A stretch of 56,201 nucleotides of DNA from an uncultured Acetatifactor sp. (GTDB lineage Bacteria; Bacillota; Clostridia; Lachnospirales; Lachnospiraceae), in contig CAJUCE010000035.1 in NCBI GenBank assembly GCA_910584865.1, positions 1 through 56,201 on the forward strand, written 5' to 3'. The notes below the pieces were generated by a model. That model did no database searches. It saw nothing but the letters and a program-made list of their open reading frames with translations, and was not told the DNA's origin. A program made the translations under genes and the position numbers. Every line of letters begins with the position of its first letter. Positions within the stretch are counted from its first letter, which is position 1. This document shows positions 7,869 to 16,070 of the stretch, piece by piece.

Positions 7869-9245
7869 CTAATTTACTCCTCCCAGCTCAACGCTGAATT
7901 CCATCTCTTTATATTCCTCCTGCGCCTGGCGCATTACGGTCACTGTTACCACCTGTCCCGGTTCCATCTGCATCAAAACATTGCTGTATGCGCTGAAATT
8001 AACAACGGCTTTGTCGTCCAGTGCAGTAATTACATCTCCTCGCTGAATCCCCTCCTGCATAGCCGGGGAATCCATTTCTATGTCCTCCACATATGCCCCG
8101 AAAGGCATCCCCAGCTCCTGGTTGGCCTCCCTTGGCACATCCCCTCCCAGAATTCCCATATAGGGAATTGTGGCGGCATTGGACATTTTCTCCACCGTCC
8201 TCTGCAGCTCTGTAATACCATAAGCCGAAATCAGATTTTTCATATCGGAAGCGGTTTTATTGTTGGTTATAATCCCCAATAACTGTCCGTGCAGATCAAA
8301 AAGCACTCCGCCGGCATTCTGACTCCCGTTGATATCCGTCAAAATCAATCTGTAATTTCTGTCCGTCGCAGACACTATCCCTGTGGACGAGGTTATGATG
8401 CCGTATCCCACCGAATGACTGGTTCCCATAGGACTCCCCAATGCCACCACAGGAGTTCCCGCCAGATTCCTTCCGCCGGAAGAACCAAACGAAACAATGG
8501 GAAGAGAATCCTCTGTTTTTATCTTATCGGACAGGCTCTCCAAATCAACCGACAGTACCGCCAGATTTGTAGCACTATTATGCTGTTTGATCTGTGCCTC
8601 TGCCTGCGAATCATCGTAAAAAGTTACCACCAGCCTCTCTGCTGACATAACGGCGGAATAATCCGTCAGGATCAACAGTTCAATTCCGTTTTCGGATATA
8701 ATCACTCCCGAACACTGATTTTTACTCTCCTGTATGCTGTCCATCCAGTCAAAACCGGAAGTAAGCGCCGTAACAGTCACCATATAGCGGTTCAGCCCCT
8801 CAACATATTCGGCCATAGCGCCATATAATTCTCTATAACTCTCCAAATCCAATGTCACCTGGGCCAGGATTTCTTCGATCTGCTCCTCTCCCAGCATAAC
8901 AGCCGTTTCTTCCCCTTTCTCCGGTTCCGAGGCTGATTCCTCCGGTTCCGGTGTAGGGCTGGGACTTTCCGTCGGAAGATTTTCCGCCAGCATCTCTTCC
9001 GGCGACATCTCTTCCTTATCTTCCGGAAATACCACTATCTCCACCTGCGGTTCCTCTTCCGGGTTCAGCCAATTGCTTATCACCGGCTCCAACACAAGAA
9101 AAGTAACACATGCCACCAATCCAAAGATAATCGCCATGGATATCGTGATTAGCGTCCTTCGAATCAGCTTCTTTTTATTTACCGGTTTTACCTTGATCTT
9201 CTCCACCATGAAATCGCTTTGATTCTTTTGTTCTAAATCCGGCAT
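7869..9245 (-). CDS. Membrane-anchored HtrA-like PDZ protein with degenerate catalytic triad
   Basis: 458 residues from the ATG at 9245, chosen because GGGGAGG lies just before it. A short cytoplasmic basic tail, one membrane segment (about 27-55), a Pro/Glu-rich linker (about 65-115), a trypsin-like fold (about 150-355) and one PDZ domain (about 360-455) give the layout of a Gram-positive HtrA. However, every triad position appears changed. The His of the usual TNxHV is Ser197 in TDYSAV; the Asp of TDLAVL is Asn227 in TNLAVL; the Ser of GNSGG is Ala311 in QNAGG. The protein is therefore probably not a protease but an extracytoplasmic PDZ scaffold or sensor. Its frame is intact and coupled to yhaM, so it is unlikely to be decaying. 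The triad alignment is by eye. Confidence 0.85.
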   Translation of the reverse strand: MPDLEQKNQSDFMVEKIKVKPVNKKKLIRRTLITISMAIIFGLVACVTFLVLEPVISNWLNPEEEPQVEIVVFPEDKEEMSPEEMLAENLPTESPSPTPEPEESASEPEKGEETAVMLGEEQIEEILAQVTLDLESYRELYGAMAEYVEGLNRYMVTVTALTSGFDWMDSIQESKNQCSGVIISENGIELLILTDYSAVMSAERLVVTFYDDSQAEAQIKQHNSATNLAVLSVDLESLSDKIKTEDSLPIVSFGSSGGRNLAGTPVVALGSPMGTSHSVGYGIITSSTGIVSATDRNYRLILTDINGSQNAGGVLFDLHGQLLGIITNNKTASDMKNLISAYGITELQRTVEKMSNAATIPYMGILGGDVPREANQELGMPFGAYVEDIEMDSPAMQEGIQRGDVITALDDKAVVNFSAYSNVLMQMEPGQVVTVTVMRQAQEEYKEMEFSVELGGVN

Positions 9246-9344
9246 ATCCTCCCCTTTCATCCTCTTTACGGAATGAACTCCGATTCCATTCATAAGTATA
9301 CAGAAATATGCGCAGAAAGTAAAGTACCGCAGACGCTTTTATAA

Positions 9345-9390
9345 CAAAACACCGGCACCGTGAAATCAATCTTTCACGATGCCGGCGCCT
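9345..9390 (-). terminator. Rho-independent terminator after the sugar kinase gene
   Basis: On the minus strand a GC-rich stem (9372-9385 with 9352-9365, one mismatch) encloses a short loop and is followed by TTTTGTTAT. It ends the oxidoreductase-kinase transcription unit and separates it from the HtrA-like gene. Confidence 0.8.
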
Positions 9391-9403
9391 AATTTACAGT
9401 TGA

Positions 9404-10480
9404 TTAAAATGCCTTTTGCACTGCCTCGGCCAATTGCGCCTCTTTTCCGGAAATATCCGCCACCAGCTTAAACTGATTCCTGGCTCTGTCCAGGTTATGA
9501 TGCTCGCGGTGAATCTTAAAATAGGTATCTCCGTTCAGATAATCTGTCAGGAACCGGATTCCGCACTCATATGTCATCAGCTTCACAGACAAAGGCAAAA
9601 GTGCAATCTCATCTTCCGTCAGAGCATCCTTCATCTCGCTCAGATATCCCCTGACAAAAGCTTCGAAGGCTTCCGTTTCAAACCATACCTTCTCCAGATC
9701 CACTTCATCTTCCGCTGCAGTTGAACCGCCCATGCGCAGCGCATCCCCGAAATCATACAACGCGCTTCCCGGCATCACCGTGTCAAGATCGATGACGCAG
9801 ACAGCCTTCCCGCTCTCCTGGTCAAAGAGGATATTATTGATTTTCGTATCATTATGAGTCACTCTGACAGGAATCCTGCCTTCCTCCATCCCCTTTACCA
9901 CACTTCCGGCCCAGGAAGCGTTCTCCAGTGCGAAATCGATTTCCTTTTTCACACTTGCCGCCCTTCCTGCCCGATCTTCCCGTATAGCCTCTTTCAATGC
10001 TTCTATACGTTTGGGCGTATGGTGAAAATCCCGAATCGTCTCATAAAGCTTCTCCACAGGAAAATCTGCCAGAAGCTTTTGAAAATGTCCGAAGCCCACT
10101 CCCGCTTCATACAAATCCTTTGCTGTTTTGCTGTTTTCTATAGTTTTTGTCCCCTCCACAAACCGATAGACACGATATACATTATTTTCGTCGACTTTGA
10201 AATATTTACCGCCCTCTTTTGTGGGAACCACGGTCAAAGTCTCTCTGTCCGCATCTGCGCCTGCGGCTGCAATTTTTTTCCGCAGAAAGGCAGTCACATT
10301 TTCAATATTATCCATCAATTCATCCGGATTGGTAAAAATGGAGGTATTGATCCTCTGCAGGATATAACGGGGCATGGTAACAAGATAGGTATCATTAATA
10401 TGTCCGTTCCCATAGGGCTCCGCATTTGTCATAATCTCAAAATGATTCAGTATTTCGTTCCTTGTCATTTCACTGTTCAT
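9404..10480 (-). CDS. NahK-like N-acetylhexosamine 1-kinase (phosphotransferase family)
   Basis: 358 residues, close to the length of bifidobacterial NahK. The fold is that of aminoglycoside/choline kinases: RYILQRIN in the ATP-binding lobe, the catalytic loop VTHNDTKINNILFD, and the metal motif VIDLDTVMPGSALYDFGDALR. The last two are very close to what I recall of NahK, which phosphorylates GlcNAc and GalNAc at C1 in the galacto-/lacto-N-biose pathway. The ATG at 10480 is preferred over a GTG at 10495, which sits on top of the ribosome binding site. It follows the GH109-like gene with 104 bases between, probably one operon. The context of GalNAc/GlcNAc-releasing enzymes supports an amino-sugar substrate, but homoserine-kinase-like or other small-molecule kinases of this fold cannot be excluded. 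Confidence 0.75.
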   Translation of the reverse strand: MNSEMTRNEILNHFEIMTNAEPYGNGHINDTYLVTMPRYILQRINTSIFTNPDELMDNIENVTAFLRKKIAAAGADADRETLTVVPTKEGGKYFKVDENNVYRVYRFVEGTKTIENSKTAKDLYEAGVGFGHFQKLLADFPVEKLYETIRDFHHTPKRIEALKEAIREDRAGRAASVKKEIDFALENASWAGSVVKGMEEGRIPVRVTHNDTKINNILFDQESGKAVCVIDLDTVMPGSALYDFGDALRMGGSTAAEDEVDLEKVWFETEAFEAFVRGYLSEMKDALTEDEIALLPLSVKLMTYECGIRFLTDYLNGDTYFKIHREHHNLDRARNQFKLVADISGKEAQLAEAVQKAF

Positions 10481-10584
10481 AGTATATTTCCCCACTCCTT
10501 CTATCGTTATCTAATTATCTATACAAACTTGTTCGGCTCTCGCCGGCTGCCGCATTCCCACAGCTGCCCGGTTTATGCGCACCC

Positions 10585-11781
10585 TCACATCATATGCCAT
10601 TTTCCGCCGGTAAAATCAGGAATCTCCACCACTGCCCCACCCTTTGCAATGGACGCCTCAGACAATGCCGTAACCGCCATCCAGCTGGCCGCATCATAGA
10701 CATCCACAGGCATGGGAGCGTCCTCTCTCAGATTCCGGAAGAAAATCTCGAATTCCAGCCAGTCCATTCCGTCGTGGCCGCCCTTGACGCCTTCCTCAAT
10801 ATACTTCTTCCAGACAGGATGATCCCACTCCTCCTCATAAGCTTTCGCATTTCCCACACAATGCTTCAGCCAGTCAAAGTCATGTGCCTTGTCTTCCTTC
10901 CTGTCCAGAAATACAGAATCTGTAACTTCCTCATACATGGCCCTGGTCCCTCTCACCGTGAAATTCCGGCTATAGTATCTGGGCAGCGTGGTATCCAGCG
11001 TCAGTACAATGGTCTCTCCCCTGGCACATTTGATCACTGTGGTTACCACATCTCCCTGAGCAAAAGTCTGGTTTCTCAGGAATTCGTCATCAGGCTTGTT
11101 CTCCTTTATAAATTCTCTCAACCCCGCTGACTTGGAAGCCGTGGAAGAAAGCGTCAGCATACGATTGCCATGATTGATATCCAGTACCTTGGCAATGGGT
11201 CCCAGATCATGTGTGGGATAATTTTCACAATTTCTGCTCAGGTAGTTCCGAAGCCTGTAATGCCGGTTTTCTTTCCCGAAAGAGATTTCATCCCGCAGGT
11301 CATGCTGATATCCGCCCGCGCAATGTACCACCTCTCCGAACAATCCCTTTTTCACCATGTTCAGCACCATCATCTCCCGCCGTCCGAAGCAGCAGTTCTC
11401 CAAAAACATAAACGGCGTACCCGTCTTCTCATATGCCTCCACAAGGTCATAGCAATGCTTTAATTCATAGGCCCCGCCCACTTCCATAGCGACTGCCTTT
11501 CCTGCGTACATGGCCGCAAGCGCGATCTCTACATGACTCTCCCATGCCGTTGCAATGATGATCGTATTTACATTTTCATCTTTCATCACTTCATGATAAT
11601 CCAGATATACAGCCGGTCTGGCCTGGCCTGCCTTTTCTACGGCATCCGCAGCTTTCTCTGCTCTATCCTCGTATTCGTCGCATACTGCAGTGATATGTTC
11701 ACCCTGCCCCAAGACATCATACGTCATTAAACCATAACCTCTGCCTCCCAGCCCGATAAAGCCAATCTTAATGTCCTTCAT
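10585..11781 (-). CDS. Gfo/Idh/MocA oxidoreductase-fold protein, GH109-like
   Basis: 398 residues from the ATG at 11781, preceded by GGAGGAG. The N-terminal NAD-binding Rossmann motif is GFIGLGGRGYG, and a C-terminal Gfo/Idh beta domain follows. The segment YPTHDLGPIAKVLDINHGN closely resembles the YPTHGLGP...DINRGD signature of GH109, which cleaves alpha-N-acetylgalactosaminides through a transient NAD-dependent oxidation at C3. No Tat or Sec signal is present, so it would act inside the cell. Its partner gene is a NahK-like kinase that could phosphorylate the released GalNAc. A plain sugar dehydrogenase remains possible. It is divergent from an AraC regulator that probably controls it. Confidence 0.75.
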   Translation of the reverse strand: MKDIKIGFIGLGGRGYGLMTYDVLGQGEHITAVCDEYEDRAEKAADAVEKAGQARPAVYLDYHEVMKDENVNTIIIATAWESHVEIALAAMYAGKAVAMEVGGAYELKHCYDLVEAYEKTGTPFMFLENCCFGRREMMVLNMVKKGLFGEVVHCAGGYQHDLRDEISFGKENRHYRLRNYLSRNCENYPTHDLGPIAKVLDINHGNRMLTLSSTASKSAGLREFIKENKPDDEFLRNQTFAQGDVVTTVIKCARGETIVLTLDTTLPRYYSRNFTVRGTRAMYEEVTDSVFLDRKEDKAHDFDWLKHCVGNAKAYEEEWDHPVWKKYIEEGVKGGHDGMDWLEFEIFFRNLREDAPMPVDVYDAASWMAVTALSEASIAKGGAVVEIPDFTGGKWHMM

Positions 11782-11854
11782 TGTTGCTCCTCCGTTTCTC
11801 GCTGCACACTGGCTGCACATAATCCCGGGAATCGCCCAGAGTCTTCGATATCCC

Positions 11855-11892
11855 TTTACATTATTTGTCTCTAGTGGTATGATATCATTATA
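11855..11892. promoter_or_regulatory. Back-to-back promoters between the GH109-like gene and araC-type gene
   Basis: For the plus-strand regulator, TTTACA (11855-11860) and TATGAT (11878-11883) are 17 bases apart. For the minus-strand oxidoreductase gene, TATAAT is read at 11892-11887, with a TTTGAT about 16 bases upstream of it. The two -10 regions nearly touch, and a perfect 10-bp palindrome ATGATATCAT (11879-11888) spans them. A regulator bound here would affect both directions at once. Confidence 0.65.
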
Positions 11893-11966
11893 AAAAGTAT
11901 ATATCTATATCAAAATAGCTCATTAATATGTATTTTTGGCTCAACAGAAGAAAACGGGAGGATATT

Positions 11967-12803
11967 ATGCCCTGGCTGGCCTATACCATCAAAGAACAAA
12001 TTCGAATCACTGACCTGTATTCTCTTTTTGAAATACATTATGACAACGGCTATGCATTTCCGGGTGAAACCCATAATTTCTGGGAATGTCTCTATGTGAT
12101 GAAAGGTGAAGTCTGCGTCTCCGGCAATGAGCGTGTCTACAACCTCTCCCAGGATTCCATTATTTTCCATAAGCCGCTGGAGCTTCACAAATTTATTGTA
12201 AATGGCCAAAACGGTGCCGATCTGTTGATTTTCTCCTTTACGGCCGAAGGTCCCCTGACCTCTTATCTGGAAGAAAAAGTATTTGAATTATCTGACGCAC
12301 AAAAAGAGATCATCTCATCCATGCTCTCTTTCCTGCATAAAAGAAACAATACAAAAAACAGTCCCGCGATAGCCCAATCCTATTTGCAGCCATTTCATGT
12401 CCTGCCCACTTACTCCCAGATGCTGGTTACTTACCTGCATCAACTGATACTCTCCCTGGCTGAAACGGGTTCCGTTTCCTCCGTTTCGGATGCCCCGGAC
12501 GCCATCACTTTCCGCCGGGCCATCAGTTATCTGAACAGCAATATTCACAGGCAGCCCTCTGTTCCGGAGATAGCCCGGTTCTGCAATATCAGTGAAGCAG
12601 GTATCAAGCGCATCTTCGACAAATACGCCGGAATCGGCATTCACAAATACCTGCTGAAGCTGAAAATCAAGGCTGCGGCAGAGCTTCTTCAAAAAGGGGA
12701 GAGCGTCTCTTCCGTGGCGGAAAATCTGGGATTCAACTCCCAAAGCTACTTCTCCCGGGCTTTCAAGCGGGAAACCGGCCTTATGCCCTCCAGCCTCAAG
12801 TAA
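11967..12803 (+). CDS. AraC-family transcriptional regulator
   Basis: 278 residues from the ATG at 11967, which has GGGAGG just upstream. The N-terminal part (about 20-110) is a cupin-like sugar-sensing domain (HNFWECLYVMKGE, IFHKPLELHKF). The C-terminal 100 residues hold two helix-turn-helix motifs: VPEIARFCNISEAGIKRIF and the signature SVSSVAENLGFNSQSYFSRAFKRETG. It is transcribed divergently from the GH109-like/kinase operon with overlapping promoters, so it most likely activates that operon in response to a sugar. The ligand is unknown. Confidence 0.9.
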   Translation: MPWLAYTIKEQIRITDLYSLFEIHYDNGYAFPGETHNFWECLYVMKGEVCVSGNERVYNLSQDSIIFHKPLELHKFIVNGQNGADLLIFSFTAEGPLTSYLEEKVFELSDAQKEIISSMLSFLHKRNNTKNSPAIAQSYLQPFHVLPTYSQMLVTYLHQLILSLAETGSVSSVSDAPDAITFRRAISYLNSNIHRQPSVPEIARFCNISEAGIKRIFDKYAGIGIHKYLLKLKIKAAAELLQKGESVSSVAENLGFNSQSYFSRAFKRETGLMPSSLK

Positions 12804-12953
12804 TGACTGCATAAAATCCGCTGTCAAAATGATTCGGCATCCCGCCGCGATATTGAAACCTGGCTGAAAATATGTTACTATTTGCTTGGATGCACAAACT
12901 GATCGACGGCTCGTTTGCCCTGGCAACCGACAAACATGCTAAAGGAGCACAAT

Positions 12954-15338
12954 ATGAACGAAAAAGTATTAACAACCTTAGAATATACCAAAATTCTGGA
13001 AATGCTGGCGAACAAAGCCAACTCCGAACCGGGCAAAAAGCTCTGCCGTGAGCTTGCGCCTTCCACAGACATCGAAGAAATCCGCAGAAACCAGCGCCAG
13101 ACAGCGGACGCCCTGCGCAGGCTGTTCAAGCTGGGGAGTACCTCCTTCGGCAACAATAAGGATCTGGGCTTCACCATCCGCTCCCTGGAAATCGGCTCTC
13201 CCTTGTCCATCCCGGAACTGCTAAGCATTGCGGGTCTCCTGGACAATGTATCCCGCGTGAAAAATTACGGCAGACGGGACAGGGACGATGACCCTCTGGA
13301 CACCCTGGACGAATATTTCGAACAGCTCACACCCCTGACGGGTCTTGCCAACGAAATCCACCGCTGTATCCTCTCGGAAGAGGAAATCGCCGACGATGCC
13401 AGCCCGAAGCTGAAAAATATTCGCCGTTCCATGCTGCAAACCAATGACAAGATCCACAGTCAGCTCACCTCCATGCTGGGCGGCTCTTACCGCACTTACC
13501 TGCAGGATGCCGTCATCACCATGCGTAATAACCGCTACTGTATCCCCATCAAGGCGGAATATAAGGGACAGGTCAACGGCATGATTCACGATCAGTCTGC
13601 CACCGGCTCCACCTACTTCATTGAGCCCGCCGCCGTGGTAAATCTGAACAATCAGCTGCGGGAATTAGAGCTTGAGGAAAAGGAGGAAATCGGCAGAATC
13701 CTGGCAGACTTAAGCGCCCAGGCCGGAGCTCACACAGAGGAACTGAACGCAAACCTGAAGATCATGACTTTACTGGACTTTATCTTCGCCAAGGCAGAGC
13801 TTGCCATGGACATGAACGCCACGGAACCTTTGTTTAACGAGGACAAATACATCAACATCCGCAAAGGCCGGCATCCTTTATTAAATAAGAAGAAAGTCGT
13901 CCCCATCGACATCAGCCTGGGTCAGGATTTCGACCTGTTAGTCATCACCGGTCCCAATACCGGCGGCAAGACCGTGTCCCTGAAGACCGTAGGGCTCTTT
14001 ACCCTCATGGGTCAGGCCGGGCTCCATATTCCCGCGTTAGACCGATCGGAATTATCCGTTTTTACGGAAGTCTATGCGGATATAGGAGATGAGCAGAGTA
14101 TAGAGCAGAGCCTCTCAACCTTTTCTTCCCACATGAAGAGAATTGTCCATATCATGGAACATGCGGATGCGGATTCCCTCTGCCTTTTTGATGAATTGGG
14201 AGCCGGAACCGATCCCACGGAAGGCGCAGCCCTGGCCATTGCCATCTTAAGCTACCTTCATGACAGAGGTATCCGCACAATGGCTACCACCCATTACAGT
14301 GAGCTGAAGATTTACGCCCTCTCCACCTCCTTTGTGGAGAATGCCTGCTGTGAATTCAATGTAGAGACCCTGCAGCCCACTTACCGTCTGCTGATCGGCA
14401 TTCCCGGCAAGAGCAACGCTTTCGCCATTTCCTCCAAGCTGGGACTTTCAGAGGAGATCATCAATTCCGCCAGAGAACAGATCGGCAATGAGGACAAAAC
14501 CTTCGAAGACGTTATCTCCGATCTGGAGGCCAGCCGGGTGACCATCGAGAAAGACCGGCTGGAAATTGCACGGTATAAGGAAAATATCCGCAACCTCCAG
14601 GAACAGCTGAAAAGCAAAAATGAAAAAATAGACCAGGCCAAGGATCGGATTCTGCGGGAAGCCAATGAAAAAGCCCGGGAAATCCTTCAGGAAGCGAAAG
14701 AAATTGCGGATGAAACCATAAGAGATTTCAACAAAGCAGGTTTGGGTGCAGATATCAAGGATCTGGAGAAAAAACGCCAGAAAATCCGCGATAAAATCAA
14801 CGAGAAAAACGAACGCCTCTCTGTGAGCGGCAGCCCCTTAAAAGCCCCGGAAAAGAGAACCGTCGATCCAAAAAAATTGAAAAAGGGCGATTCCGTCAAG
14901 ATTGTCTCCATGGGGTTAAAAGGCACTGTCAGTACCCTGCCTGACGCAAAAGGCGCTCTCTTTGTCCAGTGCGGCATTATCCGCACTCACACCAATGTGA
15001 AGGATCTGGTTTATGCGGAAGAAGAGACTCTCACGGCTCCGGCTCCCCAGCGTAGCGGAGGTTCCGGCAAGATGAAGATGTCCAAGACCCTGTCCATCTC
15101 CACGGAGATCAACCTGTTGGGCAAGACAGTGGACGAAGCCCTCTCTCTGCTGGATAAATATCTGGATGACGCCTATCTGGCCCACCTGCCCAGCGTCCGT
15201 GTGGTCCACGGCAAAGGAACCGGCGCCCTGCGCAACGCCGTCCACGGACATTTAAAGCGTCTGAAATATGTGAAGGAATACCGCCTGGGCGAGTATGGGG
15301 AAGGCGATTCCGGCGTTACAATTGTAACCTTTAAATAA
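12954..15338 (+). CDS. mutS2: MutS2 / RqcU, Smr-domain ATPase
   Basis: 794 residues. The start at 12954 is chosen for AAAGGAG upstream; an earlier in-frame start at 12915 lacks one. There is no mismatch-recognition domain. The core and clamp helices are followed by the ATPase with Walker A GPNTGGKT and Walker B region CLFDELGAGTDPTEGAAL. A long coiled coil spans about 500-620, a KOW-like segment (KKGDSVKIVSMGLKGTV) follows, and a C-terminal Smr domain carries VRVVHGKGTGALR. Bacillus MutS2 acts on collided ribosomes to trigger quality control and also limits recombination. All motifs are present. It heads a run of three genes with the two-component pair. Confidence 0.95.
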   Translation: MNEKVLTTLEYTKILEMLANKANSEPGKKLCRELAPSTDIEEIRRNQRQTADALRRLFKLGSTSFGNNKDLGFTIRSLEIGSPLSIPELLSIAGLLDNVSRVKNYGRRDRDDDPLDTLDEYFEQLTPLTGLANEIHRCILSEEEIADDASPKLKNIRRSMLQTNDKIHSQLTSMLGGSYRTYLQDAVITMRNNRYCIPIKAEYKGQVNGMIHDQSATGSTYFIEPAAVVNLNNQLRELELEEKEEIGRILADLSAQAGAHTEELNANLKIMTLLDFIFAKAELAMDMNATEPLFNEDKYINIRKGRHPLLNKKKVVPIDISLGQDFDLLVITGPNTGGKTVSLKTVGLFTLMGQAGLHIPALDRSELSVFTEVYADIGDEQSIEQSLSTFSSHMKRIVHIMEHADADSLCLFDELGAGTDPTEGAALAIAILSYLHDRGIRTMATTHYSELKIYALSTSFVENACCEFNVETLQPTYRLLIGIPGKSNAFAISSKLGLSEEIINSAREQIGNEDKTFEDVISDLEASRVTIEKDRLEIARYKENIRNLQEQLKSKNEKIDQAKDRILREANEKAREILQEAKEIADETIRDFNKAGLGADIKDLEKKRQKIRDKINEKNERLSVSGSPLKAPEKRTVDPKKLKKGDSVKIVSMGLKGTVSTLPDAKGALFVQCGIIRTHTNVKDLVYAEEETLTAPAPQRSGGSGKMKMSKTLSISTEINLLGKTVDEALSLLDKYLDDAYLAHLPSVRVVHGKGTGALRNAVHGHLKRLKYVKEYRLGEYGEGDSGVTIVTFK

Positions 15339-15365
15339 AACTTTATCAGAAAGGAAGCTCACGCT

Positions 15366-16070
15366 ATGGCAGTGAAACAGAAAATATTAATTGTGGATGA
15401 TGACAACAACATCGCCGAACTTATCGCCCTTTATCTGACCAAGGAATGTTACGAAACACAGATCGTAAACGACGGCGAATCCGTACTTCCCGCCATGGAG
15501 AGCTTTTCGCCCAATTTGATCCTGTTGGACATCATGCTTCCGGGTATAGACGGATATCAGGTCTGCCGCGAAGTACGTTCGAAATATTCCGTACCTATTA
15601 TCATGCTTTCTGCCAAAGGTGAGGTTTTTGATAAAGTATTAGGACTGGAACTCGGCGCCGACGATTATATCGAGAAGCCTTTTGACTCCAAGGAGCTGGT
15701 GGCTCGGGCCAAAGCCGTACTGCGCCGCTACAAACCGGCCTCTGCCGCCCCTGCCGGCTCCGATGAAAAATGTGTCCAATATGCGGATCTGTCTGTAAAC
15801 CTGACCAACTATTCGGTTCTCTACAAGGGCCGGACAGTGGATATGCCGCCCAAGGAACTGGAATTGCTGTATTTTCTGGCCGCCTCTCCGAATCATGTCT
15901 TCACCAGGGAACAGCTGCTGGATCAGATCTGGGGATATGAATACATTGGCGACACCCGCACTGTTGACGTACACATCAAGCGCCTCCGTGAGAAAATCAA
16001 AGATCATGCCAATTGGAAAATCAGCACGATCTGGGGTATCGGTTATAAATTCGAGGTACGCAATACATGA
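15366..16070 (+). CDS. OmpR/PhoB-family response regulator
   Basis: 234 residues. The receiver domain (about 5-120) has the acidic pair in IVDDDNN, the phospho-acceptor Asp in LILLDIMLPGIDG, and the conserved Lys in DDYIEKPF. The C-terminal winged helix (about 135-232) carries the usual EQLLDQIWGYEY and TVDVHIKRLREKI segments. The last bases overlap the kinase start (ATGA), so the two proteins are translationally coupled. The signal sensed is unknown. Confidence 0.95.
   Translation: MAVKQKILIVDDDNNIAELIALYLTKECYETQIVNDGESVLPAMESFSPNLILLDIMLPGIDGYQVCREVRSKYSVPIIMLSAKGEVFDKVLGLELGADDYIEKPFDSKELVARAKAVLRRYKPASAAPAGSDEKCVQYADLSVNLTNYSVLYKGRTVDMPPKELELLYFLAASPNHVFTREQLLDQIWGYEYIGDTRTVDVHIKRLREKIKDHANWKISTIWGIGYKFEVRNT

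Noticed and set aside
9854..10699. 281-codon open frame on the plus strand
   Set aside because: It crosses two minus-strand genes and their junction without a ribosome binding site.
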